A DNA stretch of 64,000 bases from assembly GCA_019636615.1 (NCBI GenBank), contig JAHBXF010000001.1:744001-808000 (forward strand). The letters run 5' to 3'. The notes under the pieces are model-generated. The model made no database searches. It had not been told where the DNA came from and was given only the letters and a program-made list of their open reading frames with translations. Position numbers and translations under genes: made by a program. Numbering within the stretch: the stretch's first letter is position 1; the number at the start of each line of letters is the position of its first letter. Positions 34,450 to 44,275 of the stretch are shown in pieces. The DNA is from Phycisphaeraceae bacterium (GTDB taxonomy: Bacteria; Planctomycetota; Phycisphaerae; Phycisphaerales; UBA1924).

Positions 34450-37362
34450 ATGAGGACGACAAGGAACAGGTTCGGCCGCGGGGCGCCCGGCGGGGGGAAG
34501 GGGCGAAAACTGCTCGGCGTGCCGCTGCGCTCGCGGCGCGGCGTGGCGGCGGTGCTGGCGATGATGTTCCTGATTCTCTTTGGTTCGCTGTCGGTGGCGA
34601 TGGCGATTTCGAGCCGGGGGAACATCACCACGGCCGCGACGCACCTGCACGTGAGCCGCGCGCACAACGCGGCTGAGACCGGGCTGATGATCGCGCGCGC
34701 CCGCCTCGCTGACGCGGCGGCGCGGTTTCTGATTTCTGAGAGCACGGTGGACGGCGGGTTCGGCACGGCCTTCTGGAACGGGAACATGGGCGTGCTGGGC
34801 GAGGTGCAGGTGCTGCCCTCTCGGACGGGCCTTCAGGACGGCTCAACACCTTCCGGGCTGGCCGACGCCGTGGCGATGCTGCACGCGGGGGACCAGGACA
34901 TAGTGCCGGAGCTCGGCGTGGCGCAGCCGGTGATCGGCAACGCGATGGCAGAGGCCGACCTGAACCTGTTCGCGGAGCAGACGTGGGTGTACACGCCCGC
35001 GGTGGCGCTCGAGCCGCGCGCGAGCGGACAGACGCTGCCGCCGCTGGCGTACTCGATCACGTACGCGCCGATGGCCAACGGCACGGATGTTCGCGCGATC
35101 GTGACGGGGTGGGATCTGTCGTACCAGCGTGCCGGGCGGTTCGTGACGCGGACGATCACGCAGGACTTCCGCATCAGCAAGCGGGTGCGGCACGCGATCG
35201 TGTCGAGCAGCCGGGTGATGATCGGCAAGAACGTGATGGTGGAAGGCGGGATGGGGATGCGCTATACGGGTGTGCAGCACACCAACGGCGACCCGCTGGT
35301 GCTCAAGTCTGACTTCAGGGGCATCTCGCCGCAGCTCGACGCCAAACTCACGGCGCTGTGGGCGGGCATCGCGCAGTACGACGTGGACGGCGACAACCGG
35401 CTGCGCGTGGGGCACCCCGAAGAGAGCATGGGCATCCCCAGCGGGCTGACCGACTATGACGGCGACGGCCAGCCGGACCACGCCTTCGACGACGTGACCG
35501 GCGATGGCTACGTTGACGAGTTTGATATTTTCATCAAGCACTACGACCGCAACGGGGACGGGCGTGTGACCCTCTCGAGCCTGCTCACGGCGGGCACCCC
35601 GGCGCAGGGCATGACGCCGGAGTTCACCGACGACGACGATCTGGCGCTGCTCATCGATTCATCGAACCCCGACCGCAACCGCAACGGGGTCTTCGGTTTC
35701 GTCGATTCCAACGGCAACGGCCGGTGGGACGCGGGGGAGGTCTTCCTTGACTACGACCCGGTGAAGAACCTGAACCGCGACCAGGTGCTGGGATACCGCG
35801 ACGGGTTCATCGACCGGCGCGATCAGTACGCAAAGGTGAGCGGGCGGCTGGCCTTCCGCGTGGGCAAGCAGGCCTGGGAGATCGCGCAAGGGCCGGTGAA
35901 CGAGCGCTTGCGCGGGCCGCTGCGGCCGGGCTCGGGCGAGAGCGCCCAGTCGTTCGGCCAGAGCGACGCGGAGTTGCCCAACGTCTCCACCAGTGTCTTC
36001 ACCAGCACGCAGACGGGCCTGCAGCAGGCGGCGGACGGGCCGTCGTTCTTGCAGCAGGTGGCGCAGAACCTGGGCGTCTCGGTGAACAACCTCGCGACGT
36101 ATGTTGAGAACAAGCCGGCCGGCTCGGCCCAGCCGCGGTACCTGCGGCTCGACCCCGACACGAACAACGACTCGCTGCCCGACAACTACGCCACGGCGTA
36201 TTTCGAGAAAGTGCCCTTCAACGCGCCGGCGTTCTCTGACTGGTACTACCGGCCGGTGTACGAGAACATGGTCTTCAAGGATGTCGTCATCCCCATGGGC
36301 AACAACGGGCTCTTCCGCAACTGCACGTTCGTGGGTGTGACCTATGTGCAGACCGACACGGCCAACACGCACCCGATGTGGGGCGAGTACGGGAAACTGC
36401 AGATGAACTCGGGAACGGGAAAGCCCATGCCGTACCCGCCCCGGACCATCTACGGCGATAACACGGGCGAGACGAGTTACCCCGCGATGCTCCCCTCCAC
36501 GGCGGTGCCGCCCGAACAGATGATCCTGATGGCCAACCCCCCGCTGGACAAGGCGGACATCCCGGCGAACCAGGTGTCGGCGACGGTCGGCTACAACCTT
36601 CTGCCCAACCCGCTGGTGATCAACGGCAAGCGCATCACCGACACGCGCTCGCGGAGCAACAGCATCCGGTTCCACGACTGCCTGTTCGTGGGTTCGATCG
36701 TGAGCGACGCACCGCAGCACTACGTGCAGCCGCGCAACAAACTGCAGTTCACCGGCGGCACGCGGTTCATGCGCGAGCACCCCACGTCGCCCGCCGACCC
36801 CGCCCTGAACCCCAAGCCCACCAACCTGGCCGAGATCGCCAAGAGCAGCATGATGCTGCCCGGCTACTCGGTAGACCTGGGCTCGTTCAACAGCCCGCCC
36901 ACGCAGAACATCCAGTTGAAGGGGGCGATCATCGCGGGCGTGCTCGACGTGCGCGGCAACGCCTCGATCGACGGCGCCCTGCTGCTCACCTTCTCGCCGA
37001 TGCACGGGCAGGCCCCGCTCATCGACTCGCTGGGCAACCCGGTGGGCAACCCCGCCAACTTCAACACCACGCTGGGATACTTCGGCCCCGACGAGGGCGA
37101 CAGCGAATCGCTGAACCCCAACACGCTGCCCATGGTGAACGGCCAGCGCATCGTGGGGTGGGACACCAACGGCGACGGCATGGCCGACGTGGCGCATGAC
37201 CAGCCCCAGCCCCCCAACAGCGTGCCCGTGCCCTTCCACGGCTACGGGCGCATCAACCTTCGGTGGGATCCGGCGATGAGCCTGCCCAGCGGCATCATGC
37301 TGCCGATGCAGATGGACCCGATCCCCGGAACATATCGAGAGGGCAAGCCATGCGGCTCGTGA
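34450..37362 (+). CDS. Large PilX-like protein with EF-hand-rich region
   Basis: 970 residues, far larger than a normal PilX/GspK (about 200-330). The N-terminus has a basic leader, then RRGVAAVLAMMFLILFGSLSVAMAISS, the PilX-type hydrophobic segment, followed by AHNAAETGLMIARARL as in GspK/PilX. Residues about 310-440 hold several Asp-rich Ca loops (DVDGDNRLRVG, DYDGDGQPDH, DVTGDGYVDEFD, DRNGDGRVT, DSNGNGRWD). The C-terminal third is Gly/Asn/Pro-rich and beta-like. It overlaps the next pseudopilin gene by 13 bp. A minor pilin or pilus-tip adhesin stabilised by calcium is a plausible inference. Confidence 0.75.
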   Translation: MRTTRNRFGRGAPGGGKGRKLLGVPLRSRRGVAAVLAMMFLILFGSLSVAMAISSRGNITTAATHLHVSRAHNAAETGLMIARARLADAAARFLISESTVDGGFGTAFWNGNMGVLGEVQVLPSRTGLQDGSTPSGLADAVAMLHAGDQDIVPELGVAQPVIGNAMAEADLNLFAEQTWVYTPAVALEPRASGQTLPPLAYSITYAPMANGTDVRAIVTGWDLSYQRAGRFVTRTITQDFRISKRVRHAIVSSSRVMIGKNVMVEGGMGMRYTGVQHTNGDPLVLKSDFRGISPQLDAKLTALWAGIAQYDVDGDNRLRVGHPEESMGIPSGLTDYDGDGQPDHAFDDVTGDGYVDEFDIFIKHYDRNGDGRVTLSSLLTAGTPAQGMTPEFTDDDDLALLIDSSNPDRNRNGVFGFVDSNGNGRWDAGEVFLDYDPVKNLNRDQVLGYRDGFIDRRDQYAKVSGRLAFRVGKQAWEIAQGPVNERLRGPLRPGSGESAQSFGQSDAELPNVSTSVFTSTQTGLQQAADGPSFLQQVAQNLGVSVNNLATYVENKPAGSAQPRYLRLDPDTNNDSLPDNYATAYFEKVPFNAPAFSDWYYRPVYENMVFKDVVIPMGNNGLFRNCTFVGVTYVQTDTANTHPMWGEYGKLQMNSGTGKPMPYPPRTIYGDNTGETSYPAMLPSTAVPPEQMILMANPPLDKADIPANQVSATVGYNLLPNPLVINGKRITDTRSRSNSIRFHDCLFVGSIVSDAPQHYVQPRNKLQFTGGTRFMREHPTSPADPALNPKPTNLAEIAKSSMMLPGYSVDLGSFNSPPTQNIQLKGAIIAGVLDVRGNASIDGALLLTFSPMHGQAPLIDSLGNPVGNPANFNTTLGYFGPDEGDSESLNPNTLPMVNGQRIVGWDTNGDGMADVAHDQPQPPNSVPVPFHGYGRINLRWDPAMSLPSGIMLPMQMDPIPGTYREGKPCGS

Positions 37363-37970
37363 AACATCAACGGCGCGCGGCGCGCGGCTTTAGCCTGGCC
37401 GAGGTCTTGATCGCGCTGGCGATCACCGGAACGCTGCTCACGGCGGCGCTGGCCGCGCTCGACGCCTCGTTCAAGAGTTACAAAATGACCACCGAGAGCG
37501 CCTCGACGCACGTGGTCTCGCGGATGGTGATGAACCGCATCATGACCATGCTGCGCACGGGCACCGAGTTCGGACCCTACCCCTCCGACCCGCTCGACCC
37601 CGACGAGAACCCGGTGCGTTCCGACGCGATCGAGTTCGTGACCGACGAGAACCCCGCGGCCGGCACGCGGCGCGTGGTGCGCATCGAGGCGCGAGACCAG
37701 GAAGACCCGCGCCTGGGCCCGCGCGAGATCTGGTATGTGCAGATGGATTTCGACGGCGGCGACATGACCTCGAAGGAAGAGCGCCCGCTGCTCACCGGGG
37801 TTGAGGGGCTGGCCTTCACGCTTGAGTATGACGTGGGCACAAGGCTTGTGCGGGCCACGGTGGATATGACGGTGCGGCCCAACGACTTTCAGGACGCATC
37901 GTTCGGCAGCGAACTGGACGTGCCGACCATCAGGCTGATCTCGTCGGTGTCGCCGCGCCGGCACGAGTGA
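37350..37970 (+). CDS. Pseudopilin (PilW/GspJ-like)
   Basis: 206 residues from the ATG at 37350, overlapping the upstream gene by 13 bp, with GAGAGGG just before it. The prepilin motif is RGFSLAEVLIALAITGTLLTAALAAL, with Gly before the cleavage site and Glu5. The globular part ends with VRPNDFQDASFGSELDVPTIRLISSV. It is the last gene of the pilus operon, ahead of a terminator. Confidence 0.85.
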   Translation: MRLVKHQRRAARGFSLAEVLIALAITGTLLTAALAALDASFKSYKMTTESASTHVVSRMVMNRIMTMLRTGTEFGPYPSDPLDPDENPVRSDAIEFVTDENPAAGTRRVVRIEARDQEDPRLGPREIWYVQMDFDGGDMTSKEERPLLTGVEGLAFTLEYDVGTRLVRATVDMTVRPNDFQDASFGSELDVPTIRLISSVSPRRHE

Positions 37971-38000
37971 GTGTTCGCAACATCAGCCTGCGCCTCGATG

Positions 38001-38025
38001 AACGCCGCCGTTGCGCGGCGTTTTT
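38001..38025 (+). terminator. Rho-independent terminator of the pilus operon
   Basis: AACGCCGC (38001-38008), six-base loop, then GCGGCGTT (38015-38022), running into a T-run (TTTTTC). It lies 30 bases after the last pseudopilin stop. Confidence 0.85.
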
Positions 38026-38097
38026 CATTTCTCGCCCGGGTGCTCGCGGCGCGGGCGGCACCCCCTCGCGCCACGCGGGCGGAGCCCCCCCCCGCGC

Positions 38098-38139
38098 ACG
38101 AAAGAAGCGGCACAGGGAACAGAGAGCCCTGCGCCGCTT
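38098..38139 (-). terminator. Terminator downstream of the PilZ gene
   Basis: On the minus strand AAGCGGC-G-CAGGG pairs with CCCTG-T-GCCGCTT around a nine-base loop (38139 to 38105) and is followed by TCTTTCG. It lies 22 bases beyond the PilZ stop and faces the pilus-operon terminator. Confidence 0.65.
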
Positions 38140-38161
38140 GAGGGGGTTTGGGGTGGTTGGC

Positions 38162-38608
38162 TCAGGCGGCGGCGCGCGAGCGGATCATGCGAAGGCCGAT
38201 GATGCTGCGGTCGCTGTCGTCGGGGTGCTGGCGGCAGCGAACGGCGATGCCGCAGCAGCGGGGCATGCGGGCGTCTTCGGGGATGAGGGTGAAGGCGGCG
38301 CCGGGCTCGATGGCCATGGGGCAGATCACCCCGATACCCGTGTGGCTGGCGTCGACAAGCTCAACGCGCACCACGGTGCCGGCGCAGTCGCCGCTGGTGA
38401 AGACGGCGATGGCGTGCCCTGACATCTTCTTGCGGGGCAGGCGGCGTCGTTCAAACTGAAGGGGTTCGCAGAAGTCGGCCTCATCCGGCACACCCGTCCA
38501 GGCGACGGCGGGCGTGGTGCCCAGCGCGGCACGGGCGACCTCGAAGGAATAGGTCGAAGGGGCTGTCTGCGGGCGCGCCGAGGGCGCATCGATATTCAGT
38601 GCTGCCAT
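38162..38608 (-). CDS. PilZ domain protein
   Basis: 148 residues from the ATG at 38608, with GGAGG seven bases upstream. The PilZ c-di-GMP signature is intact: RRLPR (RxxxR) near residue 56 and DASHTG (DxSxxG) about 35 residues later, followed by a beta-barrel ending SIIGLRMI. About 50 N-terminal residues are a low-complexity extension. It is convergent with the pilus operon, suggesting c-di-GMP control of pilus-dependent behaviour (inference). Confidence 0.82.
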   Translation of the reverse strand: MAALNIDAPSARPQTAPSTYSFEVARAALGTTPAVAWTGVPDEADFCEPLQFERRRLPRKKMSGHAIAVFTSGDCAGTVVRVELVDASHTGIGVICPMAIEPGAAFTLIPEDARMPRCCGIAVRCRQHPDDSDRSIIGLRMIRSRAAA

Positions 38609-38827
38609 TGTTCCCTCCGTGGAACATTGTGTGACGATCCGTGACAGCCTCAGTATCGGGCGCGTCGGCGGGGTGTCTTGATGTTGGGGGGGTGTGAATC
38701 TGGCACAGATCTCAGATGTCGCACAGACCAACGCGCCGGCGCGGCTCATTGCGCCCCCATCGCGCACGGTGCGCCCGCTGGCCTCTGCCTGCTTCCCCTG
38801 TTCCGGTCAGAACGCGGCGCGTTTCCA

Positions 38828-41185
38828 TCAGGCCGGATCGATGGCGATGTCCAGTTCCACCGTTGTGGGCGCCAGGCATTCGTGCTCGCTGCACGCCTGA
38901 TACCACACCGCCAGCAGTGGTCGGCCCTTGATCTCCCCCGTCTGCTCCAGCACGACCTTGAGTTCGAACGTCCCCGAGTAGGTGGGTATGGCCGCCTGAC
39001 CCGGCGCGGCGAAGGGCGTCGGCGGCGGGTAATCGGCGTAGGCCGCGACGCCCTGCCCGTTGATCACCCCCACGCGGAAGGGGTGCAGCGGCGGCGCATC
39101 GGGCGGTGCGTCTTCGAGTGACGGCGCGGCGACGTGCCACCCCTGCGCGATCTTGACGAGAATGGTGAACACCGCCGGGCGGCTCGCGGAAAGTCCGACA
39201 CGCTCGACCCCGGCGTAGATCTCAACGGGGTCAACTTCTTCGGCGCGCCTGGGCGGCGCGGGGGGAGGTGCAAGGTCCGCGCCGGCCTGCTCCCACAGAT
39301 CGCCCTGACGCAGCATGCGCAGGAGCGCGCGCGTGCTGTTCACCGCCCCCACCGGCGACTGCGCCAGCCGCCCGCTGATCGTGGCCAGCAGGCTCGCGGC
39401 ACGCTGGGCGTGAGCGCGTTCGCCGGTGACCTGCGCAAGGTCGATCAGCGCGTGCAGCATCATCGACGCGCCAGACGGTGTGGCGCCGTCGTGCGTCGAG
39501 AGCCCACGCACGAAGAGGTCTTCGCTCTCGGCGGGGGCGTCGTGCATGGTCTGCGCCGCAAGCCCCAGGCGCGCGGCCGCGTCGATGACCTCGTGCGCGT
39601 GCTCATGCCACGGGGCCTGGCCGGTGGCCCGGTGCAGGTCGATGCAGGCCTGTGCCAGCGCGGCGTAATCCTCCAGCACGGCACGCCCGCTCACCACACC
39701 GGCGCGCACGCAGCGCGGCAGCGCGCCAGACTCGCCGCGCGGCAGGCCCAGCAGAAACCCGCACGCGCGTGCCGCGGCATCGAGGGCGTCGGCGTCGCCG
39801 ATCGCCATCGAGGCGCGGGCCAGCGCGCTCACCATCATGGCGTTCCACGACATGATGACCTTGTCGTCTGTCGATGGCTGCCGGCGTGCCGACCTGGCCC
39901 GCATCAGCCGGGCGTGCGCGCGGTCGAGCCGCTCGCGCAGGGCGTCGGGCGTGATCTCGAGCGAGCGTGCGAGCCGCTCGGGGCGGGCGGGCGTTCGCAG
40001 CACATACGAGGGCGGCTCTGAGGGGTGGTGCGGGTCTTGAAAGTTCGGCGCGCCGGCAAGGCCGTAGACGGTTCGCGCCGTGTCGGCGTCGCGGGCGAGC
40101 ACCCCCGCCGGGTCTTCTTCGCCGGGCGCGGGCATCAGGGCGTGGTCGAAGGCGTCGCGTGTCCAGAGGTAGTTCAGGCCTTCGCGACCGTCCACCTGGG
40201 CGTCTTGCGCGCTCCAGAACGCGCCGGTGGCGGGGTCTGTCATTTCATGCTTCAGCCAGTGGAAGACTCGCCGGGCGGTGCGGGCGTATCCGTCATCGCC
40301 ATAGACCAGGGCCGCGCGGGCGTAGAGGGCCGCGAGTTGGGCGTTGTCGTAGAGCATCTTTTCAAAGTGGGGCACCGTCCAGTGGGCGTCGACGCAGTAT
40401 CGATGAAACCCGCCCGCGAGGTGATCGAAGAGGCCCCCGATCATCATGGCGTCGAGCGTGCCGCGCACGGCCTGATCGATGGCGTCGCCGGTGGCGTCGT
40501 CGGCGGCGCTCTCACGCGCGTCGAGCAGGAACTCGATGAAGACCGGCTGAGGAAACTTGGGCGCCTGGCCGAAGCCGCCCTGGGCGCGGTCGTACATGCG
40601 GAGCAACTGGGCGACCGCCTGCGAGACGTGCTCGCTGGTGAGAGAAGCCGCCGGCGCGTCGGACAGGTGCTCGCTCACGGCGGCGGCGATGGTGGCGGCG
40701 TGCTCGCCGAGGTTGGCGCGCTGCTCGCGCCAGGCGCGAGACACACCCTCGATGATCTGCGGGAAAGACGCACGCCCCATGCCCTCGCGCACCTCGGGCG
40801 GGAAGTACGTGCCGCAGTAGAACGGCCGGCGCGTGCGCGGATCGAGGAAGACGCTCATGGGCCACCCGCCGTGCCCGTTGGTCATCACCGTCGCCGCCAT
40901 GTAGATCTCGTCCACGTCGGGCCGCTCTTCGCGGTCGACTTTGATGCAGACCATGCGCTCGTTGAGCAGCGCGGCGATGGCCTCGTTCTCGAACGATTCA
41001 CGCTCCATCACGTGGCACCAGTAGCACGTGCTGTAGCCGATGCTGAGAAAGACCGGGACATCCCTCGCCCGCGCGGCCTCGAAGGCCTCTTCTCCCCACG
41101 GGTACCAGTCTACGGGGTTGCCCGCGTGCTGCAACAGGTACGGGCTGGCCTGGCCCGCCAGACGGTTCGTGGGTTGACGTGTCAT
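38828..41185 (-). CDS. DUF255 thioredoxin-like/six-hairpin protein (YyaL family)
   Basis: 785 residues from the ATG at 41185. The N-terminus is the highly conserved DUF255 block ([28 protein letters not shown]) with redox motif CYWC and [13 protein letters not shown]. The middle is a long alpha/alpha-barrel like N-acylglucosamine 2-epimerases ([32 protein letters not shown]). Eukaryotic relatives are SPATA20. About 120 extra C-terminal residues form a beta-rich domain with a CSEHECL motif, resembling the DsbD N-terminal thiol domain. Substrate unknown. It is 35 bp after rpe on the same strand. Confidence 0.85.
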   Translation of the reverse strand: MTRQPTNRLAGQASPYLLQHAGNPVDWYPWGEEAFEAARARDVPVFLSIGYSTCYWCHVMERESFENEAIAALLNERMVCIKVDREERPDVDEIYMAATVMTNGHGGWPMSVFLDPRTRRPFYCGTYFPPEVREGMGRASFPQIIEGVSRAWREQRANLGEHAATIAAAVSEHLSDAPAASLTSEHVSQAVAQLLRMYDRAQGGFGQAPKFPQPVFIEFLLDARESAADDATGDAIDQAVRGTLDAMMIGGLFDHLAGGFHRYCVDAHWTVPHFEKMLYDNAQLAALYARAALVYGDDGYARTARRVFHWLKHEMTDPATGAFWSAQDAQVDGREGLNYLWTRDAFDHALMPAPGEEDPAGVLARDADTARTVYGLAGAPNFQDPHHPSEPPSYVLRTPARPERLARSLEITPDALRERLDRAHARLMRARSARRQPSTDDKVIMSWNAMMVSALARASMAIGDADALDAAARACGFLLGLPRGESGALPRCVRAGVVSGRAVLEDYAALAQACIDLHRATGQAPWHEHAHEVIDAAARLGLAAQTMHDAPAESEDLFVRGLSTHDGATPSGASMMLHALIDLAQVTGERAHAQRAASLLATISGRLAQSPVGAVNSTRALLRMLRQGDLWEQAGADLAPPPAPPRRAEEVDPVEIYAGVERVGLSASRPAVFTILVKIAQGWHVAAPSLEDAPPDAPPLHPFRVGVINGQGVAAYADYPPPTPFAAPGQAAIPTYSGTFELKVVLEQTGEIKGRPLLAVWYQACSEHECLAPTTVELDIAIDPA

Positions 41186-41220
41186 GCTGCGGGAAGCGTA
41201 CGGGTGCGACTCGCGCGCGT

Positions 41221-41910
41221 TCACCCGCGCAGCGAGGCGATGACGCCCGCCCGTTCCTGGCGGGGGCGGCCGAAGAAGGCCGACGCCGCGACCAGCATGT
41301 CGCACCCCGCCTCTCGCACGCGCGCGGCGTTGGCGGGAGAGATGCCGCCGTCCATCTCGAGCCGTTGATCAGACCGCAGCCTGCCGGCGACGGCGCGGGT
41401 GGTTTCAAGGGCGGACTCGATGAAACTCTGACCCGAGAAGCCGGGGTTGACAGACATCACCAGGATCATGTCGGGCACGCTCAGCACGGGCTCGATGGCG
41501 GCGAAGGGGGTGGGCGGGTTGATGGCCAGCCCCGCCGTCATGCCGCGCGCGTGGATGGCGGCGACAAGATCGCGCACGCCCTGCACGCCGGGCACGGCCT
41601 CGATGTGGAAGGTGAAGTGGTGTGCGCCCGCGGCGGCGAAGGGCTCGACGAACATCGCGGGGTGAGAGACCATGAGGTGAACATCGAGCAGCACGCCCGG
41701 CAGCGCGCGTGAAAGACCCGCGCAGAGCGCGGGCCCCATGGTGAGGTTGGGAACAAAGTGACCGTCCATCACGTCCAGGTGCAGGGCGTCGGCCCCGCAC
41801 TCGACCGCGTGCCGGCAATCGTCGGCGAGCGCGCCGAAATCGGCCGAGAGAATCGACGGGGCAACCAGCGGCAGACGGGCGGGCGTGCGGAGCGATGGGG
41901 CGGTGGGCAT
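41221..41910 (-). CDS. rpe: Ribulose-phosphate 3-epimerase
   Basis: 229 residues, standard length. It interconverts ribulose 5-phosphate and xylulose 5-phosphate in the pentose phosphate pathway. Visible motifs are the N-terminal [12 protein letters not shown], the metal-binding [38 protein letters not shown] and the phosphate-binding LEMDGGIS. Its start faces the UAP1-type gene at 42034. Confidence 0.95.
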   Translation of the reverse strand: MPTAPSLRTPARLPLVAPSILSADFGALADDCRHAVECGADALHLDVMDGHFVPNLTMGPALCAGLSRALPGVLLDVHLMVSHPAMFVEPFAAAGAHHFTFHIEAVPGVQGVRDLVAAIHARGMTAGLAINPPTPFAAIEPVLSVPDMILVMSVNPGFSGQSFIESALETTRAVAGRLRSDQRLEMDGGISPANAARVREAGCDMLVAASAFFGRPRQERAGVIASLRG

Positions 41911-41934
41911 AGGGGGAAGTCAGGGTACGGTGGG

Positions 41935-42025
41935 AGCGGCCCGGCGCGCCGGGCCACGCTCGCCGGGGGGGCCACGCTCGCCCGGGCGGGGCGCGTGCGG
42001 CGGGCGGGCGACGCTCGCCCGCTAC
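41935..42025. repeat. Short GC-rich direct repeats upstream of the UAP1-type gene
   Basis: The block CGCTCGCC occurs three times (near 41965, 41985 and 42012), each within a GGGCCACGCTCGCC- or GGGCGACGCTCGCC-like unit. It occupies the divergent rpe/UAP1 promoter region. Confidence 0.45.
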
Positions 42026-42033
42026 CATCGGCG

Positions 42034-43470
42034 ATGCTGACCCACGACGAAGCGAAGGCACGTTTGAACGCAGTCGGGCAGGGGCACCTGCTTAACTTCT
42101 ACCCGGTGCTCGACGAATCGCAGCGGCGCGGCCTGCTGTCGCAGATCGAATCGCTTGACCTTGATGCTCTCCCCTCGCTGGTCGAGCAGTACGTGAAGAA
42201 CAAACCCGTCTTCACCCTCCCGCCGGATCTTGGCCCGGCCCCTTACTACCCGCGCCACGAGAAAGACCCCGCCAAGCCGTGGGACCGCGCGGCGGTTGAG
42301 AAAGCCGGCGAGGCGCTGCTGCGTGCCGGCAAAGTGGCCGCCTTCGTGGTGGCCGGCGGGCAGGGGTCGCGCCTGGGCTTCGAGGGCCCCAAGGGGTGCT
42401 TCCCCGCGGGGCCGGTGACGGGCAAGAGCCTCTTCGAGATCTTCGCCGACAACATCGCCGGCGCACAGCGGCGCTACGGGGCCGTGGTGCCCTGGTACAT
42501 CATGACCAGCCCGCTCAACCACGAGGCCACGGTCGAGTTCTTCAAGAAGCACCGCTTCTTCGGGCTCGGCCACAACGACGTGATGTTCTTCCCGCAGGGG
42601 GTGCTGCCCAGCCTGGACGCGGCCACGGGCGACGTGCTGATGACCTCTCGGCACGAGATCGCCACGAACCCCGACGGCCACGGCGGCAGCATCAAGGCCC
42701 TCAAGGTGTCGGGCGCGCTCGACGACATGCGGCGGCGCGGGGTGCAGCACATCAGTTACTTTCAGGTAGACAACCCTTTGGTGCGCGTGATCGATCCGGC
42801 GTTCATCGGGCTCCACGCCGCCGCGAAGGATTCGAGCGGCGAGATGTCGAGCAAGATGATCCCCAAGGCCTACCCGGAAGAAAAGATGGGGGTGTTCTGC
42901 GCCTCGCGGGGAAAGGTGGAGGTGATCGAATACTCAGACCTTCCCGCCTCGCTCCAGCAGGAGCGGCTGGCTGATGGTTCGCTGCGGTTCATCGCGGGCT
43001 CGATCGCCATCCACATGATGAGCGTGGAGTTTGTGGAGCGGCTGGCGAGCGACCCGAAGTTTTCGTTGCCCTACCACCGTGCCGAGAAGAAGGTGCCCTG
43101 CATCGATCCCCGCACGGGCGAACCCGCGCCGGCGTGGGGCAACAACGGGGTGAAACTGGAGCGGTTCGTGTTCGATGCGCTGGCGCTGTGCCGCGCCTCG
43201 ATCGTGTACGAAACAGACCGCGCCGAGGAGTTCGCGCCGATCAAGAACGCCACGGGAGTTGACAGCGTGGAGACGAGCCGGGCGATGCAGTCTGCCCGGG
43301 CGGCGCGCTGGTTCGAGGCGTGCGGGGTTGATGTGCCGCGCACGCCCACGGGCGAGCCGGATTGCGTGCTCGAACTCTCGGCCCGCACCGCCACCTCGGC
43401 CTCAGAGTTGATGATCGGCGGCCTCACGCTGCCGCCGCGCATCGAACGGGGGATGCGCCTTGCGCTCTAA
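42034..43470 (+). CDS. UAP1-type UTP:sugar-1-phosphate uridylyltransferase
   Basis: 478 residues from the ATG at 42034. It belongs to the eukaryote-like UDPGP family rather than the bacterial GlmU family. Motifs: the nucleotide loop [17 protein letters not shown] (residues 106-121), the uridine-binding [12 protein letters not shown], the YFQVDNPL metal region, and [10 protein letters not shown]. The best fit is UDP-N-acetylglucosamine pyrophosphorylase (GlcNAc-1-P + UTP to UDP-GlcNAc), with UDP-glucose or UDP-galactose activity possible. UDP-GlcNAc feeds LPS and cell-wall synthesis. The following pseudopilin gene overlaps it by 11 bp. Confidence 0.85.
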   Translation: MLTHDEAKARLNAVGQGHLLNFYPVLDESQRRGLLSQIESLDLDALPSLVEQYVKNKPVFTLPPDLGPAPYYPRHEKDPAKPWDRAAVEKAGEALLRAGKVAAFVVAGGQGSRLGFEGPKGCFPAGPVTGKSLFEIFADNIAGAQRRYGAVVPWYIMTSPLNHEATVEFFKKHRFFGLGHNDVMFFPQGVLPSLDAATGDVLMTSRHEIATNPDGHGGSIKALKVSGALDDMRRRGVQHISYFQVDNPLVRVIDPAFIGLHAAAKDSSGEMSSKMIPKAYPEEKMGVFCASRGKVEVIEYSDLPASLQQERLADGSLRFIAGSIAIHMMSVEFVERLASDPKFSLPYHRAEKKVPCIDPRTGEPAPAWGNNGVKLERFVFDALALCRASIVYETDRAEEFAPIKNATGVDSVETSRAMQSARAARWFEACGVDVPRTPTGEPDCVLELSARTATSASELMIGGLTLPPRIERGMRLAL

Positions 43471-44248
43471 CACCGCGCCCGGCCGGCGCGCGGCGCCGGG
43501 CGGGGCTTTCTCGCTCATCGAGTTGCTGGTAGTCATCGCCGTCATCGCCCTGCTCATCGGCCTGCTGCTGCCGGCGCTGGGCGCTGCAAGGCTCGCGGGG
43601 CGCACCACGGTGTGCGGTTCGCGCTTGCAGCAGATGGGCGTGGCGGCGACTGTCTATATCGAAGATCATCGCGGCGCACTGCCCCAGAAGGCGGGCCCGC
43701 TGCCGCAGGGCGGTGAGGATGTCATCGGCGCGCTCTTCGCCGGGAAGAAGGGGCGGCTGCCCTTCTACGGCATCAGCGAGATCGGCGCCGCGGGCCGCCC
43801 GCTGAACCCCTACCTGATGGACACCACCCCCCCGGATGATTCCGAAGGCTCGGTGTTTCCGGTGGCGGCCTGCGCTTCGCCGGTAGACCGTGGCGCGACG
43901 AACACCGGGCTGCCCATCCCCGGGCTGAGTTCAACCACCTCGATGTACGACTTCATCGGCGCCAGTTACACGCTCAATGACCATTCCCCCCGCGGCGAAG
44001 AGTTCGCCACGCTGGTGCCCCGTGGGGGCGGACGCATGCCCGCCGCGCTGCGGCACCCGAGCCGCACGTGGATGATCGGCGCGCACCCGATCTATAACTT
44101 CGACGGCGGGGGCGACAGGGGCATGCGCTGGTTCGGCGTGCAACGCGTCGAGACCAACCTGCTCTTTCTCGACATGCACGCGAAAATGCGCGTGCCCGTG
44201 GCCGAGGGGCCCGTGGAAGAAACGCCGGATTATTCGTTCCTGCCTTGA
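43460..44248 (+). CDS. Prepilin-type protein (DUF1559-like)
   Basis: 262 residues starting with TTG at 43460, inside the end of the preceding gene, with GGGGGA upstream. The leader ends GGA and the cleavage motif is [24 protein letters not shown] with Glu5. [11 protein letters not shown] near the end resembles the H-x9-DG motif region of DUF1559 proteins, which are hugely expanded in planctomycetes. Role unknown; the processed N-terminal helix implies membrane or pseudopilus association. Confidence 0.82.
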   Translation: MRSNTAPGRRAAPGGAFSLIELLVVIAVIALLIGLLLPALGAARLAGRTTVCGSRLQQMGVAATVYIEDHRGALPQKAGPLPQGGEDVIGALFAGKKGRLPFYGISEIGAAGRPLNPYLMDTTPPDDSEGSVFPVAACASPVDRGATNTGLPIPGLSSTTSMYDFIGASYTLNDHSPRGEEFATLVPRGGGRMPAALRHPSRTWMIGAHPIYNFDGGGDRGMRWFGVQRVETNLLFLDMHAKMRVPVAEGPVEETPDYSFLP

Positions 44249-44275
44249 GAGACCGTGCCCGGCCCCGATGTTGCT

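Noticed and set aside
35659..37239. A 526-codon minus-strand open frame
   Set aside because: It is antisense to the large PilX-like gene, with Val/His/Arg bias typical of a shadow frame.
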